DNA from: Achromobacter mucicolens
Lineage (GTDB): Bacteria > Pseudomonadota > Gammaproteobacteria > Burkholderiales > Burkholderiaceae_B
Assembly (NCBI RefSeq): GCF_902859725.1
Contig: NZ_CADIJP010000008.1
Span: 207,380-271,379, forward strand
DNA: 64,000 nt
Reading direction: 5' to 3'
Within the stretch, counting starts at the first letter, position 1. The number at the start of each line of letters is the position of its first letter. Position numbers and translations under genes: made by a program. Shown here in pieces: positions 54,311 to 62,833 of this stretch. Under the pieces are notes generated by a model. The model did not search any database. It had not been told where the DNA came from and worked only from the letters and a program-made list of their open reading frames with translations.

Positions 54311-55489
54311 TCAGGCGGTTTCGTTGAAGAGTTCGCGGCCGATCAGCATGCGGCGGATTTCGCTGGTGCCGGCGCCAATTTCGTACAGCTTGGCGTCGCG
54401 CCACAGGCGGCCGACCGGGTATTCGTTGATGTAGCCGTTGCCGCCCAGGATCTGCACGCCCTCGCCCGCCATCCAGGTGGCCTTTTCGGCGGTGTACAGG
54501 ATGAGCGCGGCGCAGTCCTTGCGCACCTGGCGCACGTGGTCGGACCCCAGTTTGTCCAGGTTCTTGCCGACCTGGTAGCAGAAGGCGCGGCTGGCTTGCA
54601 GCGTGGTGTACAGGTCGGCGACCTTGCCCTGGATGAGCTGGAATTCGCCGATGGCCTGGCCGAACTGTTTGCGGTCGTGGATGTAAGGCACCACCACGTC
54701 CATCACGGCCTGCATGATGCCCAGCGGGCCGCCGGACAGCACGGCGCGTTCATAGTCCAGGCCGCTCATCAGCACCTTGACGCCGCCGTTGACCTGGCCC
54801 AGCACGTTTTCTTCGGGGATTTCGCAGTCCTGGAACACCAGCTCGCCGGTGTGGCTGCCGCGCATGCCCAGCTTGTCCAGCTTCTGCGCCACGGAAAAGC
54901 CTTTGAAGCTCTTTTCGACCAGAAAGGCGGTGATGCCGCGCTGATGGGCTTCGGGGTCGGTCTTGGCGTAGACGACAAGGGTGTCGGCGTCCGGGCCATT
55001 GGTGATCCACATCTTGGTGCCGTTCAGCACGTAGCGGTCGCCCTTTTTGTCGGCGCGCAGCTTCATGCTGACAACGTCCGAGCCCGCGCCCGGTTCGCTC
55101 ATGGCCAACGCGCCCACGTGCTCGCCGGAGATCAGCTTGGGCAGGTACTTGGCCTTCTGGGCCGCCGTGCCGTTGCGGTCGATCTGGTTCACGCACAGGT
55201 TGGAGTGCGCGCCGTACGACAGGCCGATGGAGGCGCTGGCGCGGGAGATTTCTTCCATGACGACCATGTGGGCCAGGTAACCCATGTTGGCGCCGCCGTA
55301 TTCCTCGTCGGCGGTCATGCCCAGCACGCCAAGGTCACCGAATTTGCGCCACAGGTCCATGGGAAATTGGTCGCTGCGATCGACTTCCGCGGCGCGCGGC
55401 GCGATCTCGGCCTGCGCGAAATTGCGTACGGCGTCGCGCAGCATGTCCAGGTCTTCGCCCAGGTCGAAGTTCAGGCCGGGAAGATTCAT
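54311..55489 (-). CDS. ivd: Isovaleryl-CoA dehydrogenase
   Basis: 392-residue FAD acyl-CoA dehydrogenase. N-terminal [23 protein letters not shown] region [18 protein letters not shown] and [11 protein letters not shown], catalytic glutamate in [15 protein letters not shown] (the position used by isovaleryl-CoA dehydrogenases, unlike medium-chain enzymes), and [19 protein letters not shown]. Oxidises isovaleryl-CoA to 3-methylcrotonyl-CoA in leucine catabolism, feeding electrons to ETF. First gene of the operon (also called liuA). ATG 55489 has ggag 8 bp upstream. The LiuR-like operator lies 130 bp upstream. Confidence 0.94.
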   Translation of the reverse strand: MNLPGLNFDLGEDLDMLRDAVRNFAQAEIAPRAAEVDRSDQFPMDLWRKFGDLGVLGMTADEEYGGANMGYLAHMVVMEEISRASASIGLSYGAHSNLCVNQIDRNGTAAQKAKYLPKLISGEHVGALAMSEPGAGSDVVSMKLRADKKGDRYVLNGTKMWITNGPDADTLVVYAKTDPEAHQRGITAFLVEKSFKGFSVAQKLDKLGMRGSHTGELVFQDCEIPEENVLGQVNGGVKVLMSGLDYERAVLSGGPLGIMQAVMDVVVPYIHDRKQFGQAIGEFQLIQGKVADLYTTLQASRAFCYQVGKNLDKLGSDHVRQVRKDCAALILYTAEKATWMAGEGVQILGGNGYINEYPVGRLWRDAKLYEIGAGTSEIRRMLIGRELFNETA

Positions 55490-55613
55490 CAGTGTCTCCG
55501 TGATAGTAGGTGCTTACATTCATGGACCTGCGCGTGCGTGTCTTGGCCGCCGTCGCGGGAGTGATCCATGATGCGCCGTTCGTCCGGCGCCGCGCAATGA
55601 TGCAGTGCAAATA

Positions 55614-55634
55614 TTACGTTTACGTAAACGTAAA
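55614..55634 (-). promoter_or_regulatory. Putative LiuR operator upstream of isovaleryl-CoA dehydrogenase
   Basis: A perfect 20-bp palindrome TTACGTTTACGTAAACGTAA (55614-55633) containing TTTACGTAAACGTAAA (55619-55634), which is identical to the site beside liuR. On the minus strand the -10-like TAATAT follows 2 bases after the 16-mer, as expected for a MerR-type operator placed in the promoter spacer. Confidence 0.8.
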
Positions 55635-55736
55635 TTGGATGAGGGTTATCCCTAGCGTGTTGCGGCCTTATCAGAAGGGACGATGGGCAATACTTGATGC
55701 GACCCTTTAATCCTGAAATATCCGACGGAGTCAGCT

Positions 55737-56912
55737 GTGCTTGAACTATCCAACCTGGACGACATTGTGGCGCTGCGCCGTGACATCCACATGCACCCGG
55801 AGCTTTGCTATGAAGAGCACCGCACGGCCAAGGTGGTGGCCGACACGCTGCGCGGCTGGGGCATCGAAACGCACACGGGCATTGCCAAGACGGGCGTGGT
55901 CGGCGTGATCAAGCGGGGCACGTCGGATCGGGCGATCATGCTGCGCGCCGACATGGACGCGCTGCCCATGCAGGAAGAGAACCAGTTCGAGCACCGTTCG
56001 CGTCAGGAGGGCAAGATGCATGGCTGCGGCCATGATGGCCACACCGCGATGCTGCTGGCTGCGGCGCAGCATTTGCAGTCGGCGGGCGGCTTCGATGGCA
56101 CGGTGTACCTGTGTTTTCAGCCGGCCGAAGAAGGCGGCGCGGGCGGCCGGGCCATGATTCAGGATGGCCTGTTCACGCGGTTTCCGTGCGAGGCCGTGTT
56201 TGGCATGCATAACTGGCCGGGGTTGCCGGCTGGCGCGTTCGGCGTCTGTGCCGGTCCCATGATGGCGGCGGCCAACGGCTTCAAGATCACGGTCAAGGGC
56301 AAGGGCGGCCACGCCGCCGCGCCGCAGGACTGCAACGACCCGGTGCCGGCGCTTTTTGCCATCGGCCAGTCGCTGCAGACGATCCTGACGCGCAGCAAGC
56401 GTCCGCTGGATGCGGCAGTGCTGTCGATCACGCAGGTTCAGGCGGGCGGAAGCGTCATCAACGTGATTCCCAACACCGCGTGGCTTGGCGGCTCGGTGCG
56501 CGCCTACAGCACGGATGTGGTGGATTTGATCGAACGGCGCATGCAGGAGATCGCGCCCAGCATCGCCGCGGCGCACGGCTGCGAGGCCGAGGTGTACTTC
56601 GAGCGCCGCTACCCGGCGCTGGTCAACACCGTGGCCGAAACGGAATTCTGCATGGGCGTGATGCGCGAGGTCGTGGGCGAGGACCGCGCGCTGACCATAG
56701 AACCGGCCATGGCGTCGGAAGACTTTGCCTTCCTGCTGCAGGAAAAGCCGGGCTGCTACGTGTTCCTGGGCAACGGCGACGGCGAGCATCGCATGGCGGG
56801 CCACGGGCTGGGCCCCTGCATGCTGCACAACGCCAGCTATGACTTCAATGATTCCTTGATTCCGGCGGGGGCGTCGTACTGGGTTCGCCTGGCGCAACGC
56901 TACCTTGCCTGA
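55737..56912 (+). CDS. M20-family amidohydrolase (hippurate hydrolase-like)
   Basis: 391 residues. Metallopeptidase M20D fold: RRDIHMHPELCYEEHRTAKV, metal ligands in HGCGHDGHTAML and QPAEEGGAGG, dimerisation segment GKGGHAAAPQDC, and GPCMLHNASYDFND. Hydrolyses N-acyl amino acids such as hippurate, N-acetyl amino acids or indoleacetyl conjugates; exact substrate unknown. Start is GTG 55737 with ggag 7 bp upstream. It is divergent from the isovaleryl-CoA dehydrogenase gene and shares the region with the LiuR-like site, though that site favours the other direction. Confidence 0.9.
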   Translation: MLELSNLDDIVALRRDIHMHPELCYEEHRTAKVVADTLRGWGIETHTGIAKTGVVGVIKRGTSDRAIMLRADMDALPMQEENQFEHRSRQEGKMHGCGHDGHTAMLLAAAQHLQSAGGFDGTVYLCFQPAEEGGAGGRAMIQDGLFTRFPCEAVFGMHNWPGLPAGAFGVCAGPMMAAANGFKITVKGKGGHAAAPQDCNDPVPALFAIGQSLQTILTRSKRPLDAAVLSITQVQAGGSVINVIPNTAWLGGSVRAYSTDVVDLIERRMQEIAPSIAAAHGCEAEVYFERRYPALVNTVAETEFCMGVMREVVGEDRALTIEPAMASEDFAFLLQEKPGCYVFLGNGDGEHRMAGHGLGPCMLHNASYDFNDSLIPAGASYWVRLAQRYLA

Positions 56913-56970
56913 TGGGCTTTACCGCAATCCGTTTCACCCACGCAGTGCTACGCAACATCACCAGGACGAT

Positions 56971-57942
56971 ATGAAAAAGAAGACGTTGTTCATCAAGGCC
57001 GCGGGGGCGGCCCTGGCAATCATGGCAAGCGGCGCGATGGCGCAGAGCTGGCCGGCCAAGCCGGTCACCGTGGTCGTGCCCTACACGGCCGGCGGCAGCG
57101 CCGATGCGATCGCGCGGCGTCTGGGCGACGCGCTGCGCAAGGAAGCGAACATCACGGTCATCGTGGAGAACAAGCCCGGCGCGGGCGCTTCCGTGGGCAC
57201 GGACTACGTGGCGCGCGCGCAGCCGGACGGCACCACGCTGCTCTTGGCATCGACCAGCCCGTTGACCATCTTTCCGCATCTGGCCAAGACCAATTACGAC
57301 CCCATGAAGGACCTGACGCCGGTGGCCAGCGTGGCTGTCGCGCCGGTGGCCATCGTGGCGACCAAGGCATTGCCCGTGAAGGACTTTGCGGGTCTCGTCG
57401 AGTACGCCAAGGCGCATCCCGAAGGCGTGCGTTATGGCACGCCCGGGCAGGGCACGGTCGCGCACATCGGCATGGCCGCCGTCACCGCGCAGACGGGGAC
57501 CAAGATGCTGCACGTGCCCTACCGCGGCAACAGCCAGGCGCTGACCGACGGCCTGGGCGGCGTGGTGGAACTGCTGGTGGTCAACAGCGACGTGGTGCTG
57601 CCGCACGTGGCCAATGGCGCGCTCAAGCCGCTGGCGGTGATGGCGCCTCAGCGTCTGGCCGCGTGGCCGGACGTGCCGACGATGGCCGAGCTGAAGCTGC
57701 CGCAGGCGCAGTACTACTCGAACTTCGGCATTTTCGCGCCGGCCAACCTGCCGCCCACGGTGTCGCAGCCCTTGCAGGCCGCCTTGACCAAGGCCGTGGC
57801 CAGCGCCGAGTTCCAGGAGCTGCTGGCCAAGTCGTTCCTGCAGCCGGGCACGGCGTCGGGCGAGGCGTTTGCCAAGCAGGTGCAGGCCGAGTTCACGAAC
57901 AACGCCCGCCTCATCAAGGAAAGCAATATCAAGGCGGAGTGA
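56971..57942 (+). CDS. Bug family (TTT) periplasmic receptor
   Basis: 323-residue precursor: signal peptide MKKKTLFIKAAGAALAIMAS...AMAQ, then WPAKPVTVVVPYTAGGSADA, VENKPGAGASVG and VPYRGNSQALTDG. It lies 58 bp after the M20 hydrolase in the same direction, so it may capture the acylated amino acid that enzyme hydrolyses. No TctA/TctB membrane genes are near. ATG 56971 has agga upstream. Confidence 0.93.
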   Translation: MKKKTLFIKAAGAALAIMASGAMAQSWPAKPVTVVVPYTAGGSADAIARRLGDALRKEANITVIVENKPGAGASVGTDYVARAQPDGTTLLLASTSPLTIFPHLAKTNYDPMKDLTPVASVAVAPVAIVATKALPVKDFAGLVEYAKAHPEGVRYGTPGQGTVAHIGMAAVTAQTGTKMLHVPYRGNSQALTDGLGGVVELLVVNSDVVLPHVANGALKPLAVMAPQRLAAWPDVPTMAELKLPQAQYYSNFGIFAPANLPPTVSQPLQAALTKAVASAEFQELLAKSFLQPGTASGEAFAKQVQAEFTNNARLIKESNIKAE

Positions 57943-58040
57943 CCGGCGGTTTGTGGTGGCACTTCGGCGCGGCGGCGGTCGATCCGCCGCGCGGAGATGG
58001 GCCGAGACGCAGCCTGCGTCAAAAGACCAGCACCAATGCA

Positions 58041-58074
58041 AAGCGCGCGGCCCTTTACGGGTACGCGCGCTTTT
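58041..58074. terminator. Terminator between convergent Bug and YnfA-like genes
   Basis: Stem AAGCGCGCG / CGCGCGCTT with a 14-base loop; TTTT follows on the plus strand. It can end transcripts from both sides, mainly the Bug gene. Confidence 0.65.
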
Positions 58075-58100
58075 CGCTTGTGCGGGTCAGGCGGCCCGGA

Positions 58101-58433
58101 TCAGCTCCCGCGCGGCCCGAACATGATTACGAGCATCCCGGCGATGCACAGGCCCACGCCGATCCAGTCGCTGGCGCTGGGCCGCACGCCGTCCACCGCC
58201 CACAGCCACAGCAGCGCCATGCCGATGTAGACGCCGCCGTACGCGGCATAGACGCGGCCCGACGCCGTCGGGTGCAGCGTCAGCAGCCAGGCAAAGAGCG
58301 CCAGACTCAGCGCGGCGGGCGCCAGCAGCCAGATGGAGTGCCCCTTGCGCAGCCAAAGGTAAGGCAGGTAGCAGCCAATGATTTCGGCCAGGGCGGTCAG
58401 GACGAACAGGCCCAGCGTTTGAAGTGCTGCCAT
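58101..58433 (-). CDS. YnfA-like small membrane protein (UPF0060)
   Basis: 110 residues with four hydrophobic helices, matching UPF0060: [20 protein letters not shown] at the start (helix 1 with the conserved glutamate), [19 protein letters not shown] and [16 protein letters not shown]. Related to small-multidrug-resistance exporters. ATG 58433 begins 5 bp after the liuR stop, so they are cotranscribed, although no link to leucine metabolism is known to me. Confidence 0.9.
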   Translation of the reverse strand: MAALQTLGLFVLTALAEIIGCYLPYLWLRKGHSIWLLAPAALSLALFAWLLTLHPTASGRVYAAYGGVYIGMALLWLWAVDGVRPSASDWIGVGLCIAGMLVIMFGPRGS

Positions 58434-58438
58434 GCGGA

Positions 58439-58819
58439 CTACGGCTTCTGTGCCAGCAGGGCGCGGCACTGGCGCTCCTGTTCGCTGATTTCTTGCAGCG
58501 TGTCGTCGATGTCGCGTCGCTGCTGCTCCAGCGTGGCGCGGTGCTGCTCCAGCACGGACAGGTATTGGCGTAGCTGGACTTCGGTGTCGCCGGGTCCGTC
58601 GTACATGTCGATCAGCGTCAGGATCTCGGACAGCTGCAGGCCCAGCCGCTTGCCGCGCAGGGCCAGTTTCAGGCGCGTGCGGTCGCGCGGTCCGAAGATG
58701 CGGTTGCGGCCCTCGCGCGCCGGGCTGACGATTCCCTGGTCTTCGTAGAAGCGGATCGTGCGGGGCGTGACGTCGAACTCGCGGGCGAGCTCAGAGATGG
58801 TCCAGGTTGACGAGGGCAT
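58439..58819 (-). CDS. liuR: MerR-family regulator of leucine/isovalerate catabolism
   Basis: 126 residues. N-terminal MerR helix-turn-helix [20 protein letters not shown] and [16 protein letters not shown], then a dimerisation coiled coil ([20 protein letters not shown]). No metal-binding cysteine cluster, so it is not a metal sensor. The sequence pattern ([16 protein letters not shown]) and the palindrome shared with the isovaleryl-CoA dehydrogenase promoter identify it as LiuR, the known proteobacterial regulator of branched-chain acyl-CoA degradation. ATG 58819 lies 15 bp from an operator, consistent with autoregulation. Confidence 0.85.
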   Translation of the reverse strand: MPSSTWTISELAREFDVTPRTIRFYEDQGIVSPAREGRNRIFGPRDRTRLKLALRGKRLGLQLSEILTLIDMYDGPGDTEVQLRQYLSVLEQHRATLEQQRRDIDDTLQEISEQERQCRALLAQKP

Positions 58820-58833
58820 GCGACGTGTGGCAG

Positions 58834-58849
58834 TTTACGTAAACGTAAA
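58834..58849 (+). promoter_or_regulatory. Putative LiuR operator between liuR and the MBL-fold gene
   Basis: TTTACGT-AA-ACGTAAA, identical over 17 bases (with the following T) to 55619-55635. TATGAT, a good -10 box for the plus strand, follows one base later (58851-58856), so the site lies in the promoter spacer of the MBL-fold gene and just upstream of the liuR start. Confidence 0.8.
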
Positions 58850-58892
58850 TTATGATGACTTGACGTGATCGTCAAGCGTGGAGCGAGAGGCA

Positions 58893-59960
58893 ATGAACCC
58901 CAACGAGCAGAAGCTTCAGTATCCCTGGGCCGATTTCCAGCCCGAGGCCGGCCGCGCGCATGCGGTGGCGGAGGGCGTCAAATGGATCCGGATGCCGCTG
59001 CCGTTCGCGCTGGATCATATCAACCTCTGGCTGCTGCGCGACAACATCGACGGCCAGGACGGCTGGACCATCGTCGATTGCGGCATTTCGCGCGACGAGG
59101 TGAAGACGCTGTGGGAAGACGTGTTCAAGAACGAGCTGGACGGCCTTCCCGTGCTGCGCGTGCTGGTCACCCACATGCACCCGGACCACATCGGGCTTGC
59201 CCACTGGCTGTGCGAACGCTGGAACGCGCGGCTGTGGATGACGATGACGGACTACATGGTGGCGTCGCTGTGGTCATCGCGCCGCACCGATGCGGGGGCG
59301 GGCCCTGGCGGGCAGTCGGCGGTCGAGCATTTCGCGCGCCACGGCCTGACCGACCCGGACTCGCAGGAACAGATCCGCCAGCGCGCCAACTACTACCCCA
59401 ACCTGGTGCCCGCCGTGCCGTCGCGGTACACCCGCATCATGGACGGCGATCAGGTGCGCATCGGCGGGCGCGATTGGCGCGTGATCGTGGGCTACGGGCA
59501 CGCGCCGGAACACGCGTCGCTGTTTTCGCCCGATCTTGGCGTGCTGATCTCCGGCGACATGGTGCTGCCGCGCATTTCCACCAACGTCAGCGTGTTCGAC
59601 TACGAACCCGACGCCAATCCGCTGCCTTTGTATCTGCGCTCGCTGCACGGCTATGACGGCCTGCCTCGCGACACGCTGGTGCTGCCGTCGCACGGCCGCC
59701 CGTTCAAGGGCCTGCATGAACGCATCACGCAGCAGCACGAACATCATCGCGACCGGCTGGCCGAGGTGCTGGAAGCCTGTGCGGTGCAGCCGCAATCGAC
59801 CTCTGACATCGTGCCGGTGCTGTTCAAGCGCAAGCTGGACCTGCATCAGCTGACCTTCGCGATGGGCGAGGCGCTGGCGCATCTGCATGCGCTGTACTTC
59901 GAAGGCAAGCTCACTCGTGCGCAGGATGCGGACGGCATCGTGCGGTTCAAGGCGGCTTGA
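58893..59960 (+). CDS. Metallo-beta-lactamase-fold hydrolase (LiuR regulon)
   Basis: 355 residues. MBL metal motif THMHPDHIG near residue 99, later ligands in GYGHAPEHASLFSP, SGDMVLPRIS and LPSHGRPFKGLHERI. A C-terminal helical region (about 290-355) resembles that of long MBL proteins such as LACTB2-like or acyl-CoA thioester hydrolases. Being placed under the LiuR operator, it probably acts on an acyl-CoA or on a branched-chain intermediate; this is inference. ATG 58893 has gagagg 5 bp upstream; a GTG at 58878 is less likely. Confidence 0.87.
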   Translation: MNPNEQKLQYPWADFQPEAGRAHAVAEGVKWIRMPLPFALDHINLWLLRDNIDGQDGWTIVDCGISRDEVKTLWEDVFKNELDGLPVLRVLVTHMHPDHIGLAHWLCERWNARLWMTMTDYMVASLWSSRRTDAGAGPGGQSAVEHFARHGLTDPDSQEQIRQRANYYPNLVPAVPSRYTRIMDGDQVRIGGRDWRVIVGYGHAPEHASLFSPDLGVLISGDMVLPRISTNVSVFDYEPDANPLPLYLRSLHGYDGLPRDTLVLPSHGRPFKGLHERITQQHEHHRDRLAEVLEACAVQPQSTSDIVPVLFKRKLDLHQLTFAMGEALAHLHALYFEGKLTRAQDADGIVRFKAA

Positions 59961-59972
59961 TTCGGGAAGCGG

Positions 59973-59998
59973 GCATCCGGCCAACGGTGGCCGGATGC
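59973..59998. terminator. Perfect hairpin between convergent MBL and LysE genes
   Basis: GCATCCGGCCA, loop ACGG, TGGCCGGATGC: an 11-bp perfect stem, 13 bp past the MBL stop. No T-run follows on either strand, so it would stop transcription poorly alone but could protect transcript ends. Confidence 0.55.
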
Positions 59999-60038
59999 GC
60001 GTGTGCCGCGGCGCGTGGTCCGCGGCAGCGCGCAGCGT

Positions 60039-60665
60039 CTAGCGTGACGCCGTCGCCAGCCGCACGGCCAGTCCCACGAACACCAGCGCAGCGATGCGGT
60101 TCAGCCAGCGCTTGGCCGTGACCGAGCGCTGCAGCAATTCACCGAATGCGCCCGAGAAGAACGCGATCGCGCCAAACACCAGCAGCGTCGACACGATGAA
60201 CACCGCGCCCAGTTGCATGGTCTGCAGCCCCACCGGTCCCAGCCGCGGCGACGTGAACTGCGGCAGGAAGGCAAAGAAGAACAGCAGCACCTTGGGGTTG
60301 GTCAGGTTCATGACGATGCCGCGGCGGTACAGCGCGCTGGGCCGCATGGGTTCGGGTCGCTTGCCGGCTTCGGACTCCACGGGGGCGCGCAGGATCTGCC
60401 AGGCCAGATACGCCAGATAGGCCGCGCCCGCCAGCTTGAGCACGGTGAACGCGATGGGCGAGGCGGCGAACACGGCAGCCAGCCCGACTGCGACAGCGGC
60501 CGTGTGACCCAGCAGTCCTGTGCACAACCCCAGCACCACGAACATGCCCGCCTTGCGTCCCCAGATGGCGGACTGCATCAGCACGAAAAGGTTGTCCGGC
60601 CCCGGCGTCAGCGCCAGCAGCACGGCAATGCCAAAGAATGCGATCAGGGTGTCTAGGGGCAGCAT
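60039..60665 (-). CDS. LysE/RhtB-family amino-acid exporter
   Basis: 208 residues, about six helices. Family signature TPGPDNLFVLMQSAIWGRKAG near residues 19-39 and NLTNPKVLLFFFAFLPQF near 122. Exports an amino acid or homoserine lactone-type compound. ATG 60665 (MLPLDTLIAFFG) with gag upstream; the frame upstream runs into the 14-bp repeats. Divergent from the nitroreductase gene. Confidence 0.9.
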   Translation of the reverse strand: MLPLDTLIAFFGIAVLLALTPGPDNLFVLMQSAIWGRKAGMFVVLGLCTGLLGHTAAVAVGLAAVFAASPIAFTVLKLAGAAYLAYLAWQILRAPVESEAGKRPEPMRPSALYRRGIVMNLTNPKVLLFFFAFLPQFTSPRLGPVGLQTMQLGAVFIVSTLLVFGAIAFFSGAFGELLQRSVTAKRWLNRIAALVFVGLAVRLATASR

Positions 60666-60697
60666 GGAGTCTCTTTGGTGACGGAACAGCAACGCGC

Positions 60698-60753
60698 GGC
60701 CAGTGGCGTACGGCAAGTGGCGCGCGGCTAGTGGCGCGCGGCTAGTGGCATCA
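60698..60753. repeat. Four tandem 14-bp repeats in a divergent promoter region
   Basis: GGCcAGTGGCGtaC, GGCaAGTGGCGCGC, GGCtAGTGGCGCGC and GGCtAGTGGCatca follow one another without gaps. They lie 33 bp from the LysE start and 39 bp from the nitroreductase start, so they span the promoters. Phase of 14 bp does not match the DNA helix. The copy number could alter expression of either gene. Confidence 0.85.
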
Positions 60754-60791
60754 TAAGGTCAAAGCCGACCAGGACAGGAGACAGACCGACC

Positions 60792-61499
60792 ATGACCGTT
60801 GCCGCCCAACCCCAGAACGCCAACAACCCGCCCGCCGATGCCGCACTCGAGGACTGGCTGCTGGCCCGCCACAGCTGCCGCGCCTTTCAGCCAGAACCCG
60901 TGCCCCGCGCCACCATCGAACGCATCCTGACCTTGGCGCAGCGCACGGCGTCCTGGTGCAACTGCCAGCCGTGGCAGGTGGCGATCACCGAAGGCGAAGG
61001 CACCCGGCGGCTGCGCGCGGCGCTCGAGCGCCGCGCGCAGGTCGAAGGCTTCAAGCCTGATTTCCCGTTTCCGCGCGAGTACCGCGACGAATACCTGGCC
61101 CGCCGCCGCGAATCCGGTTTCCAGCTGTACGGCGCCGTGGGCGTGCCGCGCGGCGATCGCGAGGCCTACCGGCGGCAAGAGATGCGCAACTTCGCCCTCT
61201 TTGACGCGCCACATGTCGCGATCATCACGACCGGCGAGGCGCTGGGCGAATACGGCGCCATGGATTGTGGCGGCTATGTCGCCAATTTCCTGCTGGCCGC
61301 GCAAGCCAACGGCGTGGCAACCGTGGCCCAGGCGTCGCTGGCGATGTATCCCGAGGTCCTGCGCGAGGTGCTGGGCATCGGACCCGGCCGGCGCGTGGTC
61401 TGCGGCATCTCTTTTGGGTTTGAGGACACGGCGCACCCGGCCAACAGCTACCGCACCCGCCGCGCGGATTTGTCCGAGACGGTTCAATGGATCGGCTGA
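60792..61499 (+). CDS. Nitroreductase-family flavoprotein
   Basis: 235 residues. FMN-binding opening RHSCRAFQPEPVPRATIERI, ASWCNCQPWQVAITEGEG, and GYVANFLLAAQANGVATVAQ, then GRRVVCGISFGFED. Reduces nitroaromatics, quinones or similar acceptors with NAD(P)H. ATG 60792 has aggag 12 bp upstream. It starts a run of plus-strand genes with metC 58 bp later. Confidence 0.9.
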   Translation: MTVAAQPQNANNPPADAALEDWLLARHSCRAFQPEPVPRATIERILTLAQRTASWCNCQPWQVAITEGEGTRRLRAALERRAQVEGFKPDFPFPREYRDEYLARRRESGFQLYGAVGVPRGDREAYRRQEMRNFALFDAPHVAIITTGEALGEYGAMDCGGYVANFLLAAQANGVATVAQASLAMYPEVLREVLGIGPGRRVVCGISFGFEDTAHPANSYRTRRADLSETVQWIG

Positions 61500-61557
61500 A
61501 ATTCCCGCCGCGTCCTGATATGGTTTGGTTTTCCCGGCTTTGACGCACCTCTACAAG

Positions 61558-62751
61558 ATGCCTACCAAACACATCGATACGGTTCTCCAGCACGCGGGCA
61601 CCGCCCCGTTCAATCCCGAGACCGGCACCGCGCCGGTGCCGCTGCCGCCCATGCGGGCCAGCACGGTGCGCTTTGCCAACATTGCCGCATTGGAAAACGC
61701 GCAGCGCAGCAAGGCGGCCGGGGGCCGGGCGTCGACGTACGGTCGCATGGGCATGGACACGCACGCCGCGCTGGAAGAAGTCTTCACGAAGCTCGAAGGC
61801 GGCACGCATTGCTATCTGGCGTCGTCCGGCCTGTCGGCCATGACCATGGTCATGATGGCGCTGTGCTCGGCGGGAGACCACGCATTGATCTCGGACAGCG
61901 TGTACGGCCCGATGCGCGAGCTGGACGATGCCGTGCTCAAGCGCATGAACATCGAGATCTCGTACTTTGCGGCGGGTGAGGACATCGATGCGCTGGTGCG
62001 GCCCAACACCACGCTGCTGTACGTGGAATCGCCGGGTTCCCTGCTCTTCGAAATGCTGGACATGGGCGCCATGGCCGCCGTTGCGCAGCGGCACGGGCTG
62101 GTGCTGGCCACCGACAACACCTGGGGTTCCGGCTACATCTACCGGCCACTGACGCTGGGCGCGCAGGTCTCGGTCATCGCGGGCACCAAGTATGTGGGCG
62201 GGCACTCCGACCTGATGCTGGGCGCGGTGGTCACCAACGACGAAGGCATCGCCCGCAAGCTGAACCGCACGCAGTATGCGATGGGCTATTCCATCAGCGC
62301 GGATGACGCCTGGCTGGCATTGCGCGGGGTGCGCACCATGCCCATCCGCATGGCCCAGCATGCCCGCCACGCCATGCAGGTGTGCGAATTCCTGAACGCG
62401 CGTCCCGAGACCGTGCGCCTCTTCCATCCGGCCTGGCCGAAAGATCCTGGCCACGATTTGTGGAAGCGCGATTGCACGGGTTCCAACGGCATGCTGTCGG
62501 CGGAGCTGGCCCTGTCACCGGCCGCCGCGCGCCGCTTTGTCGATGCGCTGACGCTATTTGGCATCGGCTTCTCGTGGGGCGGCTACGAAAGCCTGGTGCA
62601 GCTCGTGTCGCCCAAGGATCTGTCCAAGCACCGCTATTGGGGCGAAGGCGAGAACCCGGTCGTGCGTCTGCACATCGGGCTGGAGTCGCCCGAGGACATC
62701 ATTGCGGACCTGACGCAGGCCTTCGAGCAGGCCGCGTCCGTCAAGGAATAG
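61558..62751 (+). CDS. metC: Cystathionine beta-lyase
   Basis: 397 residues, PLP fold type I of the Cys/Met metabolism family. YGRMGMDTHAALEEVFTKLE with substrate/cofactor residues, GGTHCYLASSGLSAMTM, DNTWGSGYIYRPL and the PLP lysine Lys211 in AGTKYVGGHSD. Splits cystathionine to homocysteine, pyruvate and ammonia in methionine synthesis. The Trp-Gly in DNTWGSG (where gamma-synthases have DNTFATP) favours beta-lyase. ATG 61558 chosen by family length; no clear ribosome site. Confidence 0.92.
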   Translation: MPTKHIDTVLQHAGTAPFNPETGTAPVPLPPMRASTVRFANIAALENAQRSKAAGGRASTYGRMGMDTHAALEEVFTKLEGGTHCYLASSGLSAMTMVMMALCSAGDHALISDSVYGPMRELDDAVLKRMNIEISYFAAGEDIDALVRPNTTLLYVESPGSLLFEMLDMGAMAAVAQRHGLVLATDNTWGSGYIYRPLTLGAQVSVIAGTKYVGGHSDLMLGAVVTNDEGIARKLNRTQYAMGYSISADDAWLALRGVRTMPIRMAQHARHAMQVCEFLNARPETVRLFHPAWPKDPGHDLWKRDCTGSNGMLSAELALSPAAARRFVDALTLFGIGFSWGGYESLVQLVSPKDLSKHRYWGEGENPVVRLHIGLESPEDIIADLTQAFEQAASVKE

Positions 62752-62776
62752 CCGCGCGGCTGCGAGACGCCTGAAG

Positions 62777-62810
62777 AAAAACGCCCCGGCCTGGAAAGGC
62801 TCGGGGCGTT
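62777..62810. terminator. Bidirectional terminator between metC and dsbA
   Basis: Stem AACGCCCCG / CGGGGCGTT with an inner GCC/GGC, loop TGGAAA; T-run strongest on the minus strand (five T). It ends the dsbA transcript and probably metC's. Confidence 0.85.
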
Positions 62811-62833
62811 TGCATTGCAGCGCTTGCCGCGGA

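Noticed and set aside
60698-60753. CRISPR array
   Set aside because: Units are 14 bp and contiguous with no spacers, and no cas gene is near.
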